DNA of 64,000 bases, taken from the NCBI GenBank assembly GCA_030429705.1, contig JAUIES010000003.1, positions 124,001-188,000 of the forward strand, given 5' to 3'. Every line of letters begins with the position of its first letter. Positions within the stretch are counted from its first letter, which is position 1. A program made the translations under genes and the position numbers. The DNA comes from Phycisphaerae bacterium. GTDB taxonomy: Bacteria > Planctomycetota > Phycisphaerae > Phycisphaerales > UBA1924. The notes beneath the pieces were generated by a model. The model saw nothing but the letters and a program-made list of their open reading frames with translations, made no database searches and was not told where the DNA came from. Shown here piece after piece: positions 1-9,185 of this stretch.

Positions 1-1
1 T

Positions 2-1075
2 TCACCGATCTTGATCGCTCAGTCGCTTGAAAAGAAATTGGTGGTGATTCTCGGCACCCGTTACGCAGGCGAGATCAAGAAGAGCATTTTCTACGCCATG
101 AACTACGACATGCCCGACGAAGGCGTGTTCCCGATGCACTGCTCGTGCAATGTCGCCTGTGAAGACCATTCTGATGTGGCGCTGTTCTTCGGTCTTTCGG
201 GCACCGGAAAGACGACGCTGTCGGCCGATCCGGAGCGGAGTTTGATCGGCGACGACGAGCACGGCTGGGGTCCAAACAGCGTGTTCAACTTTGAAGGCGG
301 GTGCTACGCGAAGTGCATCAAGTTGACGCGTGAAACCGAGCCACAAATCTGGGACGCGATTCGGTTTGGTAGCGTGCTGGAAAATGTCGTCATCGACGAC
401 GAGACGCGCCAGCCTGACTTTGACGACGGCTCACTGACAGAAAACACGCGGGTGACCTATCCGGTCGATTTTATACCCGGTGCGACCATCCCTTCGGTGG
501 GCGAACATCCGAAGAATGTGATCTTCCTGACCGCCGACGCATTTGGCGTGTTACCCCCGGTGAGTCGATTGACCGCCGAGCAGGCGATGTATTACTTCAT
601 CAACGGGTATACCTCGAAACTTGCGGGGACGGAAGCCGGTGTCACTGAACCGATGCCGAATTTCAGCCCATGCTTCGGCGGGCCGTTCTTACCGCGTCGT
701 CCGAGCGAGTATGCCAACATGCTCGCTGAACGCACGACCAAGCACGGTGCCCGTGTGTGGTTGCTCAATACTGGTTGGTCGGGTGGGCCATATGGTGTCG
801 GCGAACGATTCAGTCTGGCGTACACGCGTCAGATGGTTCGCGAGATTCTGAACGGGCATCTGAACAACGGCGAGTTCCAGACCGACCCTGTGTTTGGGTT
901 GCATGTCCCCAAGCAGGTCAAGGGCGTGCCTTCCAAGGTGTTGATGCCCAAGAATACCTGGGCCGATCAGGATGCGTATGAAGTTAAAGCGAAGGAACTT
1001 GCAGCGTTGTTCCGCAAGAACGCCGAGCAGTTCAAGTTGACAGATGCCGTTCGTGCTGCCGGTCCGCAAGGCTGA
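2..1075 (+). CDS. pckA: Phosphoenolpyruvate carboxykinase (ATP), 3' part
   Basis: Catalyses ATP-dependent decarboxylation of oxaloacetate to phosphoenolpyruvate in gluconeogenesis (cytosolic). The reading frame is open to the left window edge, so the first third or so of the protein (about 180 residues by comparison with the ~540-residue family) lies outside. The visible part has the PCK P-loop GLSGTGKTT (codons near nt 190), the kinase-2 / metal site DDEHGWG (nt 250-270), and the conserved [10 protein letters not shown] and [12 protein letters not shown] segments that belong to the ATP-using class. A strong hairpin follows 39 nt after the stop, so it is probably the last gene of its transcript. 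Identification is secure; only the start is missing. Confidence 0.96.
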   Translation, partial: SPILIAQSLEKKLVVILGTRYAGEIKKSIFYAMNYDMPDEGVFPMHCSCNVACEDHSDVALFFGLSGTGKTTLSADPERSLIGDDEHGWGPNSVFNFEGGCYAKCIKLTRETEPQIWDAIRFGSVLENVVIDDETRQPDFDDGSLTENTRVTYPVDFIPGATIPSVGEHPKNVIFLTADAFGVLPPVSRLTAEQAMYYFINGYTSKLAGTEAGVTEPMPNFSPCFGGPFLPRRPSEYANMLAERTTKHGARVWLLNTGWSGGPYGVGERFSLAYTRQMVREILNGHLNNGEFQTDPVFGLHVPKQVKGVPSKVLMPKNTWADQDAYEVKAKELAALFRKNAEQFKLTDAVRAAGPQG

Positions 1076-1113
1076 ACGCGACAAATCGGTCCAATCGTCC
1101 ATTGTTCAAAGAA

Positions 1114-1142
1114 CCCTCATCGGCGCGCCGATGGGGGTTTTC
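1114..1142 (+). terminator. Intrinsic terminator after pckA
   Basis: A perfect 16-nt palindrome (1118-1133, CATCGGCGCGCCGATG) is extended by three C-G pairs and one wobble to 1114-1137 and followed by TTTT and a second T-rich run. It lies between pckA and the oppositely oriented FG-GAP gene; the minus side also has a short T-run (GTTCTTTG), so it may serve both. Confidence 0.8.
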
Positions 1143-1216
1143 ATTTTGTTCGATCTCACGCCACGCTCGCGCTCAACGAGCGCGTTCAAGCCGGTGTATT
1201 GACGGTTTGCACATGT

Positions 1217-2926
1217 TCAAGGCAAGATCGGGTTCGGGCCGAGGGTTTTGCTCCCGAGGGGGGTTGAGTACACTATGCCCATGCGCAGAATGTCGTTGGT
1301 GTCCACATAGCAGTCGCCGTTCATATCAAAGATCTCTTCGCCTGGTTCGATGTGGGCTCCGGCTCGGGTGATCATGATGTCAATCGCTTGCTGAACTTCG
1401 GCTGCGTCGATCATGCCATCGCCGTTCGGGTCACCCAGTCGCGTGGGGTGCCAGGCGGTCCAAGTACGGTTTTTCTGGTAGCCTCGTAGCGTGCGACGAT
1501 GCGTGCTGTCAGGCCATCGGATTTCGATCGCTTCGATGTTGAGCGGGCTGTCACCAAGTCCGACATGGACCACGCGTTCATTGTCTGATTTGTAGTTGGT
1601 GCCTGCTCTCACTTCCCTGAATTGCTCGAGTCCTTGCGAGGTCACACGGACCTGTGCCCCGATGGCGTGGACATTGGGTCCGGTGCCGTTCACTTTCAGG
1701 CGGACCCAGTCACGGTTGTCGCCCTCTTGATTGATGTACAGCCGCAGTGGTGCAAATGCGGTTGCGACCGCAAGGTCGAGGTCGCCGTCCAGATCGATAT
1801 CTGCGGTCGCCGAGATGTAGGTTGTGCCGGATTCGCCGACACCCATCGCCGCGCTGACATCAACGAGCGGGAACAACCCTTCGTTTTTGAGCAACACATT
1901 GGTTGCGTTCATGTGTGCGATATACAGGTCTTCCCAGGTGTCGTTGTTGTAATCAAAGAAACTGCAGGACCAGCCGATTTCGAACAGTTCGACACCCGCA
2001 GCCGCGGATTGGTCTGAGAAAGTACCATCGCCGTTGGCCATGAGCAGCACATGCCCTGCCTGGATGTTGGTGACGAAGAGGTCCGGGTATCCGTTGTGAT
2101 CGATATCGCCGTAAGCGATGCCCATGCAATCAACATTGGCTTCGGTGCCGGTGAGCGCTGTGACATCGGTGAACACGCCGCCGTCGTTGCGCAACATGCG
2201 GTTGGTGAACGATGGTCCACTCCCCTTGTCGGTACCGAGGTAGAGGTCGGCATCGCCGTCGCTGTCATAGTCAAGAAATGACGCGAGGAGCGTCGGGTCA
2301 CCGGTCGCCTGTGCGCCGACTGCTACTGCAACATCGGTAAATGTACCATCGCCGTTGTTGTGGAAGAGTCTGTTTTCTTCCCAGTTGTTGTTTTCACCCG
2401 TGCGTGTACAGACATACAGGTCGAGCCAGCCGTCGCCGTTGTAGTCACCCCAGTTTGATCCCATGCTGACGCCGGCGAAGTCGATCCCTGCCGCTGCTGA
2501 GACATCGGTAAAAGTAAAGTCGCCGTCGTTTCTGTAGAGGCGGTCGGTATCGCCATTGGCTCGCGAGATGTGCAGATCTTCATCGCCATCGCCGTCGAAA
2601 TCACCGGGCGTGACTGAACTGATGGTGGTGGATGAAGCGATTCCTGATCCTGCGGTGCGATTGATGAAATGACCGGTGCCATCGTTTTCATAGACCGCGA
2701 CGAGACCGGTCTGCGATCCGGAAACGATCAGGTCTGCGTCGAGGTCGCCATCGAGATCGACGAAGGCAATGCCTGCACCGAGTTGTTGAGCGTTGATACC
2801 GACCGTATAGGAGATGCCTCGTGCGACGGCCTGGTTCAAGAACGGTTCTTCAGCCGCAGCTCCAGCAGCACACGCTGCGAGCACCATCGCGGCCGTGCTT
2901 GGGTACAAAAGGTGCATCTTGAACAT
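1217..2926 (-). CDS. Exported FG-GAP/ASPIC-UnbV protein with dockerin-like tail
   Basis: A 569-residue secreted protein. It has an N-terminal signal peptide (about residues 1-25, ending AAGAAAEE). Residues about 40-390 hold a series of FG-GAP/VCBS beta-propeller repeats, each with a Ca-binding D-x-D-G-D-x-D type loop (for example DLDGDLDADL, DFDGDGDEDL, DYNGDGWLDL). An ASPIC/UnbV domain follows (about 400-500). The last ~60 residues form a dockerin type-I-like pair of EF-hand loops, DPNGDGMIDAAE and DMNGDCYVDTND. FG-GAP/ASPIC proteins are typical of planctomycete and Bacteroidetes surface proteins of unknown substrate. It stands alone, convergent with pckA and divergent from tpiA. The domain reading is secure; the biological role is not known. 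Confidence 0.88.
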   Translation of the reverse strand: MFKMHLLYPSTAAMVLAACAAGAAAEEPFLNQAVARGISYTVGINAQQLGAGIAFVDLDGDLDADLIVSGSQTGLVAVYENDGTGHFINRTAGSGIASSTTISSVTPGDFDGDGDEDLHISRANGDTDRLYRNDGDFTFTDVSAAAGIDFAGVSMGSNWGDYNGDGWLDLYVCTRTGENNNWEENRLFHNNGDGTFTDVAVAVGAQATGDPTLLASFLDYDSDGDADLYLGTDKGSGPSFTNRMLRNDGGVFTDVTALTGTEANVDCMGIAYGDIDHNGYPDLFVTNIQAGHVLLMANGDGTFSDQSAAAGVELFEIGWSCSFFDYNNDTWEDLYIAHMNATNVLLKNEGLFPLVDVSAAMGVGESGTTYISATADIDLDGDLDLAVATAFAPLRLYINQEGDNRDWVRLKVNGTGPNVHAIGAQVRVTSQGLEQFREVRAGTNYKSDNERVVHVGLGDSPLNIEAIEIRWPDSTHRRTLRGYQKNRTWTAWHPTRLGDPNGDGMIDAAEVQQAIDIMITRAGAHIEPGEEIFDMNGDCYVDTNDILRMGIVYSTPLGSKTLGPNPILP

Positions 2927-3154
2927 CAGATGGATCTCTTTCTCACTCGGGAAGATTCGTACATCGATGATGCAAGCCGACTGGCTGCATCACCTGAATC
3001 TAGCAATCCATTGTAATGACCGTCTATTGGCAGCGGAAGCACGATTCCAGCGAATCGTGCGTAAGAAAGACCGAGAATCGGTGTAAGGAGCGCACAACCC
3101 CTACACTCCGCCTCGTTTCGACACTTGAATCGCACCAGTAAGGATGGATTGACC

Positions 3155-3922
3155 ATGAATCGCACCCCTTTTGTCGGCGGCAACTGGAAAATGAACACCG
3201 ATCTTGAATCAGGGCTCGCTTTGTTGCAGAGCTTGTCCGATCAAATCGGACCTTCATCGCCTTCAAGCGAGGTGGTGGTCTATCCGCCGTTCCCCTACCT
3301 GATGAGTTTGCATCAGACCATGGCGCAAACGATCACTTCCGTGCGGCTCGGCGCACAGGATGTCTCCGACCAACCGAACGGTGCGTTCACCGGCGAAGTC
3401 TCTACCGAGATGCTGCTCGATTGTGGCGTTCGGTCAGTGTTAGTTGGGCATTCAGAACGGCGCCATGTCATCGGAGAGTGCGATGCGCTGATCAACGCCA
3501 AGACCCGGCGCGGGCTCGAAGCCGGCCTGCAGGTGGTGTTGTGCGTTGGCGAAACACTCGAACAACGCGAGGCGGGCGAGACGGACACGATCAACGAAAG
3601 GCAGATTCGTGCTGGCTTGCAGGATGTTTCTGCAGAGGCGATGTCTGAGGTGGTGATTGCGTACGAACCGGTCTGGGCGATCGGGACAGGCCGAACCGCC
3701 AGCCCGGACGATGCACAGAAAGCCCATGCCCACATCCGGGCGGTCTTGAGCAGCCTCTACGACGACCGTCTCGCAGGTCAGGTTCGTGTGATCTACGGCG
3801 GCTCGGTGAAGTCATCGAACGCTGCCGAGTTGTTCTCGTGCCCGGACATTGACGGGGGCCTCATTGGTGGCGCATCCTTGAAGGCGGAGGAGTTTGCGAA
3901 AATCATCCGTGCGACGGGGTAA
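3155..3922 (+). CDS. tpiA: Triosephosphate isomerase
   Basis: Interconverts dihydroxyacetone phosphate and glyceraldehyde-3-phosphate in glycolysis. The 255-residue TIM barrel shows every key site: GGNWKMN with catalytic Lys12, VGHSERR with the electrophilic His, YEPVWAIGTG with the catalytic Glu, and the phosphate-binding YGGSVK and GGLIGGASL loops. I chose the ATG at 3155 because AAGGA sits 10 nt upstream and the protein then begins in register with other TIMs; an in-frame TTG at 3125 would only add ten extra residues. secG follows within 90 nt, a pairing seen in many bacteria. Confidence 0.97.
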   Translation: MNRTPFVGGNWKMNTDLESGLALLQSLSDQIGPSSPSSEVVVYPPFPYLMSLHQTMAQTITSVRLGAQDVSDQPNGAFTGEVSTEMLLDCGVRSVLVGHSERRHVIGECDALINAKTRRGLEAGLQVVLCVGETLEQREAGETDTINERQIRAGLQDVSAEAMSEVVIAYEPVWAIGTGRTASPDDAQKAHAHIRAVLSSLYDDRLAGQVRVIYGGSVKSSNAAELFSCPDIDGGLIGGASLKAEEFAKIIRATG

Positions 3923-4012
3923 AAGTCATCAGGGAATGTGCAAGGCGGTCGCCAGAGGCCCTACCATCCTCTTCAGTTTGCACAAGTGCCGGTTGCCGGC
4001 CAGGAGATCGGT

Positions 4013-4543
4013 TTGCTCGTCCTCTCACTCGGTGTCAGTCAATGGGTTGCGTCACTTCTGGTGGCGTTGTTTCTCATCGTTTGTCTGCTGCTCATTTTGA
4101 TCGTGTTGATTCAGAGGCCTCAAGGCGGTGGTCTGAGCGGTGCTTTCGGTGCTGGCGGTGGCGGATCTGGTCAGACGGCGTTCGGTGCGAAAACCGGCGA
4201 TGCACTGACGATTGCCACCATCGCAATCTTTGTGTTGTATCTGGCGATCGCTGTTGGTCTGCAGTTTGCAGCTCGACCAAGTCAGGCACCTGCGCCCATA
4301 CCTGCGATGACGGCGGGCGAAGGGAATGGCGCTGGTGAACAACTGCCCGAAGATGGGCAGCCAATTGATGTGACTGACGACGGCGCTGCTCCGGTCGAAG
4401 ACACTGGTGCAGTTGAAGACGAATCAACTGACGAAGATGCGCCAGTGGGCACACCCGATGAAGCTGGCGAGATCGATGGCGAAACGCCTGATGAACAGCC
4501 CGAAACACCCGAAGATGATGGCGCTGGCAACGGTGGCGGCTAA
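4013..4543 (+). CDS. secG: Protein translocase subunit SecG, acidic C-terminal extension
   Basis: SecG is the non-essential membrane subunit of SecYEG. The first ~85 residues carry the family hallmarks: a first membrane helix, the cytoplasmic loop LIQRPQGGGLSGAFGAGGGG with the QTAFG segment, then a second helix. A tail of about 85 residues follows that is very rich in Asp, Glu, Pro, Gly and Thr and has almost no basic residues; ordinary SecG (75-110 residues) lacks this. The start is uncertain: TTG at 4013 has AGGAG six nt upstream and gives a normal SecG N-terminus, whereas GTG at 3938 would add 25 non-hydrophobic residues. It lies in a tpiA-secG-yicC run. Confidence 0.85.
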   Translation: MLVLSLGVSQWVASLLVALFLIVCLLLILIVLIQRPQGGGLSGAFGAGGGGSGQTAFGAKTGDALTIATIAIFVLYLAIAVGLQFAARPSQAPAPIPAMTAGEGNGAGEQLPEDGQPIDVTDDGAAPVEDTGAVEDESTDEDAPVGTPDEAGEIDGETPDEQPETPEDDGAGNGGG

Positions 4544-4558
4544 CGGAGAACGAATCGC

Positions 4559-5449
4559 GTGATCCGCAGTATGACCGGTTTCGGAGACGCATCAACCCAC
4601 GACGAGGGGATTCACTACTTCGTCGAGGTTCGATCACTCAACAACAAGTACTTCAAAGCGGTCATCCGCTTGCCCGAGCATCTCGCTGCGCTCGAAGCCG
4701 AACTTGAATCGGTGTTGCGCAATCGGCTGCATCGGGGAACGGTGACCATGACCGTGTCGGTGTCCGACACTTCGGCGGATGCTGCGCTTGAAGTCAATCA
4801 CGCAGCACTCGAGCGGTATGTCGAACAGGTTCGGCAAGCTCCGTCAGTGTCTGGAGGAGCCGTCCCGCTTGATCTGGCTGCGCTTCTTGCGTTGCCCGGT
4901 GTGTTGCAGCCTCCGGGCGATGAAGAAGAAAGGCTCGCGCACGCGCGAGTCGTGTTGATCGGTCTCGCAAAAGAGGCTGCCAAAAAGTTGATTGCGCTGC
5001 GAGACCGCGAAGGCGTGTCGCTGTGCAACGAGTTTGAAACACAACTCGATCTGATTGCGAATCGACTTGAGATCGTGAACGAACGAGCACCTGAGATTGT
5101 TGAAGCGTACGAGGCGCGGCTGAAATCGCGTGTCGAGGCACTGCTGAATGATGCTGAACTCGTCGCCGAGCCTGCCGATTTGATTCGTGAGATTGCGGTG
5201 TACGCTGAGAAGACGGATATTCGAGAAGAGATCACGCGACTGCGTGAGCACCTTCGACACTTTCACGATGTCATCGGGTCAGAAGGATCCGAACCGGTGG
5301 GGCGAACGCTTGATTTTCTCACGCAGGAGATGCTGCGTGAAGCGAATACAATGGCGAGCAAAAGCCCGAACGCCGAGTTGGCGAGGAACATCGTCGATAT
5401 CAAAGGCGCGATCGATCGGATCAAGGAGCAGGTCCAGAACTGCGAATGA
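4559..5449 (+). CDS. yicC: YicC family endoribonuclease
   Basis: A 296-residue member of the YicC family, shown in enterobacteria to be an endoribonuclease acting with PNPase on small RNAs. The N-terminus MIRSMTGFG...VEVRSLNNKYF is the family signature; the C-terminal DUF1732 part contains DIREEITRLREHL and GRTLDFLTQEMLREANTMASK with the conserved Glu/Asp residues. It uses a GTG start with GGAG about ten nt upstream. Its stop overlaps the next gene by four nt (ATGA), so the two are translationally coupled. The family is clear; its RNA targets here are unknown. Confidence 0.93.
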   Translation: MIRSMTGFGDASTHDEGIHYFVEVRSLNNKYFKAVIRLPEHLAALEAELESVLRNRLHRGTVTMTVSVSDTSADAALEVNHAALERYVEQVRQAPSVSGGAVPLDLAALLALPGVLQPPGDEEERLAHARVVLIGLAKEAAKKLIALRDREGVSLCNEFETQLDLIANRLEIVNERAPEIVEAYEARLKSRVEALLNDAELVAEPADLIREIAVYAEKTDIREEITRLREHLRHFHDVIGSEGSEPVGRTLDFLTQEMLREANTMASKSPNAELARNIVDIKGAIDRIKEQVQNCE

Positions 5450-6534
5450 CGGGGACGCACATGTCCGCAGGCGACCAACAGGATCACGAACCTCTCGATC
5501 TGGCATCAGTCAGTCGGATCGAGCCTGAGCAGTTTGCGCCCAAGGAGTTGTCCGAAGTCTGCAGCCGATGGGAACTGGGGCACATCAAGTCCATCCGCGA
5601 GTTTCGTCGGGGTAGTCCGCAATCACCGAAGGTGATCATCGATTCGGCCCGTGGCAAGTTCCTGCTCAAACGAAGAAGCCCGCGCACGAGCGATCCATTT
5701 CGGGTCGCGTTCGTTCATGGCATTCAGTTGTTTCTGCACGCGCATGCGTTCCCGACGCCCGGCATCGTGGGAACACGCGAAGACAATAACTCCATCCTTC
5801 AACATCACGGCATGGTGTATGAGTTGTTTCGGTTTATCGAAGGCGAACCGTTGTCGGGACACCTCGACGAAATCGCAAGTGCGGGTACGACACTGGCTCG
5901 TTTGCATCGATTGCTCGTCGAACATCGTCCCGCGTATGAGCCCGGCTCATTTGAAAGCCGTGTCGGGTTCGATCTCGATGCCGCGCTGGCGATGGTTGGT
6001 GAGCGCGATGCAGGATGTGCCGAGTCCATCGCTCGGATTCATCGACCGGTCTCCGAGGCTGCCAATGCGCTCGACCACAGCGGGTTCTCGGAAAGAGAAA
6101 CGAGGATAATTCACGGCGACTGGCACCCGGGAAATTTGATCTTCCGCGATCACGCTGTTGCTGCTGTGCTTGATTACGACTCCGCCCGATACGCGCCGCC
6201 GCTTGTCGAGTTGGCCAACGGGCTGTTGCAGTTTTCGATGACGCGTGTCGGTCCTGACCCGGCGAAATGGCCTTATGAACCGGATGAAACGAGGCTCGGT
6301 GTGTTCTGGCGGTCCTATCTCGATGCCGGTACCTCGTGGATTGAACCAGCAGACGCTCGACTGGTGCCCTGGCTGATGATCGAGTTGCTGGTGGCGGAAG
6401 CGGTGCGCCCCATCGTTGAAACCGGTCGATTTGGACATTTGGATGCGGTGACCTGCTTGCAGATGGTCGATCGGAAGTGTGCATGGCTGCGTGAGAATGC
6501 TGCTTCGCTCGCTGAACGAATTGGTGTACAATGA
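5446..6534 (+). CDS. APH/CotS-like phosphotransferase family protein
   Basis: A 362-residue protein with the aminoglycoside-phosphotransferase/homoserine-kinase fold. The catalytic loop HGDWHPGNLIF (about residues 223-233) and the metal-binding VLDYDSARYAPP that follows are intact; an N-terminal lobe with GKFLLKRRSP provides the ATP-binding Lys. This fold phosphorylates many small molecules (choline, homoserine, spore-coat sugars), and nothing here fixes the substrate. It begins in the yicC stop (ATGA) and its own stop overlaps the next start, so yicC, this gene and the PDZ gene form a tight operon. An alternative start is the ATG at 5461. Confidence 0.8.
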   Translation: MTGTHMSAGDQQDHEPLDLASVSRIEPEQFAPKELSEVCSRWELGHIKSIREFRRGSPQSPKVIIDSARGKFLLKRRSPRTSDPFRVAFVHGIQLFLHAHAFPTPGIVGTREDNNSILQHHGMVYELFRFIEGEPLSGHLDEIASAGTTLARLHRLLVEHRPAYEPGSFESRVGFDLDAALAMVGERDAGCAESIARIHRPVSEAANALDHSGFSERETRIIHGDWHPGNLIFRDHAVAAVLDYDSARYAPPLVELANGLLQFSMTRVGPDPAKWPYEPDETRLGVFWRSYLDAGTSWIEPADARLVPWLMIELLVAEAVRPIVETGRFGHLDAVTCLQMVDRKCAWLRENAASLAERIGVQ

Positions 6535-7613
6535 TGGATATGTTGACCCATTGTCACATCTTGTTCGTAGGTCTTGTTAGTACGATCGCGTTGGCGGGTG
6601 CTGCTGTATCGGTGCCAGATTCGATCGAAGAGGCGCTTTCCATGATGGACAGCGATCTTTTGGCAGACCGGGAAGCTGGCGAACGAGCCATGGCGAACGC
6701 ACCCGGAGTTACACTTGCTGATATCGAGCAACTCGCGCAGTCGCTCGATCGCTCACCCGAGCAACGGCATCGGTTGCGTCAGGTGGCTCGCCGACTTTTT
6801 GACAGCCGGCTGCTTGCTGGTATGGGCGTGCAGTTTCAGGGGTTCAGTGATGAAGGCGTGATCATCGGCGACACGATCGAAGGATTCCCCGCACGCGATG
6901 TGCTATTACCGCTCGACATGATTCAAGCCTGCAACGGCGAACCGATGCGCACGCAGGACGACCTGCGCTGGGCCATCTTGTCGCGCGATCCGGGCGATGT
7001 GATTCGGCTGACGGTTAAACGACGCAGCGGCATTGTCGAACTCGATGTGGCATTGGGGTCGTTTGCGGATCTGCCAAATGCGATTCGTCCTACTTCGGTT
7101 GATCTGGCCTTTGCATTTGCTGTGCGCTGGCAGCGGGTTGTTGGCGTGCCGCAGTCTCACACGCGGCCGCTCGGTGGCGATATGACGGTCGAGGAATGGG
7201 CTCGGGTAGAAGCGGGGCAGATCACCGAGTCGACCGGTCCTTTGTGGCCGATGACGCGCGAGTCGGCATCACGCATGGTGGCTTTTGGCGGCCGCCCGCG
7301 TTCGGCTCTGGCCGCCCGTCAGGCGCTCGCCGATTTTTCTGAGCCGTACATCCAAGGCGGGGCCGAAGGTGCCCGCATGACCACGATCGCCGAGATCGTC
7401 GATCAGATGCGGTCGCTCAATCGGCAACGCATCGTGGTTGATCAGCGTGCACAAACGCTTGAACGGCACGCCGACATGGTTGTCGATCCTGCTCGTCAGG
7501 AACAGTTGATCAACATGCGCAATGCGGCTTTGCAGGAGATCATTGTGCTCGACAGCCAACTCGCGACGCTCCGCGAATCGCTTCGGCAGATCCGCGAAAC
7601 CGGCGGCGACTAA
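6531..7613 (+). CDS. Exported PDZ-domain protein
   Basis: A 360-residue protein with an N-terminal signal peptide (about 1-22, cleaved near AGAAVS). Residues about 95-180 form a PDZ domain: GVQFQGFSDEGVIIGDTIEG, then VLLPLDMIQACNGEPM and GDVIRLTVKR, the usual carboxylate loop, peptide groove and closing strand. The C-terminal 80 residues look like a coiled coil (QERINMRNAAL-type heptads). No protease domain is present, so a scaffold or substrate-capture role in the periplasm is the simplest guess. It overlaps the kinase-like gene by four nt. It is not a recognised named family beyond PDZ. Confidence 0.72.
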   Translation: MMDMLTHCHILFVGLVSTIALAGAAVSVPDSIEEALSMMDSDLLADREAGERAMANAPGVTLADIEQLAQSLDRSPEQRHRLRQVARRLFDSRLLAGMGVQFQGFSDEGVIIGDTIEGFPARDVLLPLDMIQACNGEPMRTQDDLRWAILSRDPGDVIRLTVKRRSGIVELDVALGSFADLPNAIRPTSVDLAFAFAVRWQRVVGVPQSHTRPLGGDMTVEEWARVEAGQITESTGPLWPMTRESASRMVAFGGRPRSALAARQALADFSEPYIQGGAEGARMTTIAEIVDQMRSLNRQRIVVDQRAQTLERHADMVVDPARQEQLINMRNAALQEIIVLDSQLATLRESLRQIRETGGD

Positions 7614-7673
7614 AATGAGTTGCAGAAAATCCTTCGCATCGGTGAGGCGACCTTGCGACTCGATTTGTTTAAC

Positions 7674-9134
7674 CTATGGCTGACTCGTTGGCGATTGTTC
7701 AGTTGTTGCGCTGGCGCGATCGAGCAGTGCTCGCAATTGAGCAAACAGATGCCCGCTTTCGGGATATTGACGGGCGATCGGCCCCGCAGCCACCAGCAAG
7801 TTGTCGTTGCTTTGGAACAGATACAAATCGACTGGTGTCGAGCCGTCATTCGCGATGACGCGAAGTCCTATGGCTGCATCTCGATCAATGAGATCGGCAT
7901 CCACGATCGTGATGGCATCGGCTGGTGATTCGGTCAGGTGTTTCAGAAGCGTTTGAATAAACTCGGTTTCGTCGGGCAAAAGCAACTGTTCGTCGGTTCG
8001 CCAGGGCACGCCGTCGCGGCGGATTTGTAACGCAGCCCGTGGGTCACTGATCGTGAGCCTGTCAATGGACGCAGGCAACGAGGTGAGTATCACCGGATGG
8101 ATGTAGGGTTCTGGGCGCGTGGTCAACTTGTTGAGTACTTCCGTGGCGACGCGACCAACGACCGGGCCGGCAATCGTCTCTGGGGGGGCGTCGCCAGTCA
8201 GCCTCGACCACTCGAGATAGACGAACACCTGTTGACCGGTCGCATCGGTCGGGCTGCCGACGATCATGCGCTGCCGCAAGGTGCCGGGTTGCACCGCCTC
8301 GCCGTCGCGCATACGAAAGTCAGTTTCTGTGACGATGGTGGCGAGCGGCTGGGCAAAACCGTACTTGAGGTTTGCAAGCGCATCGACTGGTTCATTATGA
8401 TGGCTGACGGGTTCGAAGCCATCGAGCGAAAGTGCCGCCAGGTGCCCGGCGAGTTCGCGGGCGGATTCGGTCCTGACAAGGCTCTGGATGGGTTCGAGCA
8501 TCGACCATCTGCCCTGCCGACGAACGATCGAGAGCGTGCCCGATGGACTCTCCAGTTCGATCTGGCTCGGGCCGGCGTTCATGGTCAGCAGCGCATGCGG
8601 ATCGCGCCACGCGAGCAAACCCGTGCGAATCAACGCTTCAAAAATCTCGGCATCGGTCAAACCGGTGCGTTCTGATCCGTCGTTCACAGCGACCTCGACG
8701 CGTCCGGCGAGTGGGTCGGCGCCGAAACTGACCACGCGCGTCGAGGTGTCAGCCATGGTGAGCGTCAGCGTGCCCCCGGTCATGTCGCTTGCGTTCGACC
8801 GAGATTCCATCGTGGCGGTTGACAGCACGCGAAGCCCTGCTCGCACGCGTCCTTCATCGGCCGGCCAGGAAAGAGTTTCGCCATTCATCTCGTAGCGCAC
8901 CATCCAGCGCGATGAGCCGAAGAGGATCGCGCGCTCGATGACAATGGTCGATTCGGTCGATACATCTGCAGACGCGGTCACAGAGACTTCGATACGATCA
9001 ACCGCAGCCGGGTCGAAGTCGATCAGAGCGACCGGCTGGGTGTCCGTTGGTCGGGTGTTGATGAGGCTGAGGCGCCACACGCCGACCATCACGAGTGCAA
9101 GCACGACCGACACGATGACGCTTCGTTCAGACAT
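7674..9134 (-). CDS. DUF4340 domain protein
   Basis: A 486-residue protein with one N-terminal membrane helix (residues about 5-22) followed by an extracytoplasmic beta-rich region of DUF4340 type. DUF4340 proteins usually accompany gliding-motility-like ABC transporters (GldF/GldG type). The frame stays open upstream into the next gene's promoter, but the ATG at 9134 gives the hydrophobic anchor MSERSVIVSVVLALVMVGVW, so I start there. It is divergent from the amidotransferase gene. An ABC ATPase and permease pair of the kind expected to partner it occurs 40 kb away at 49013-51798, not beside it. Confidence 0.75.
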   Translation of the reverse strand: MSERSVIVSVVLALVMVGVWRLSLINTRPTDTQPVALIDFDPAAVDRIEVSVTASADVSTESTIVIERAILFGSSRWMVRYEMNGETLSWPADEGRVRAGLRVLSTATMESRSNASDMTGGTLTLTMADTSTRVVSFGADPLAGRVEVAVNDGSERTGLTDAEIFEALIRTGLLAWRDPHALLTMNAGPSQIELESPSGTLSIVRRQGRWSMLEPIQSLVRTESARELAGHLAALSLDGFEPVSHHNEPVDALANLKYGFAQPLATIVTETDFRMRDGEAVQPGTLRQRMIVGSPTDATGQQVFVYLEWSRLTGDAPPETIAGPVVGRVATEVLNKLTTRPEPYIHPVILTSLPASIDRLTISDPRAALQIRRDGVPWRTDEQLLLPDETEFIQTLLKHLTESPADAITIVDADLIDRDAAIGLRVIANDGSTPVDLYLFQSNDNLLVAAGPIARQYPESGHLFAQLRALLDRASATTEQSPTSQP

Positions 9135-9185
9135 CAGGGCAATGGTAAGCGAACAGGACGGTGTATGCGGGCGAAAGGGGTGTTG

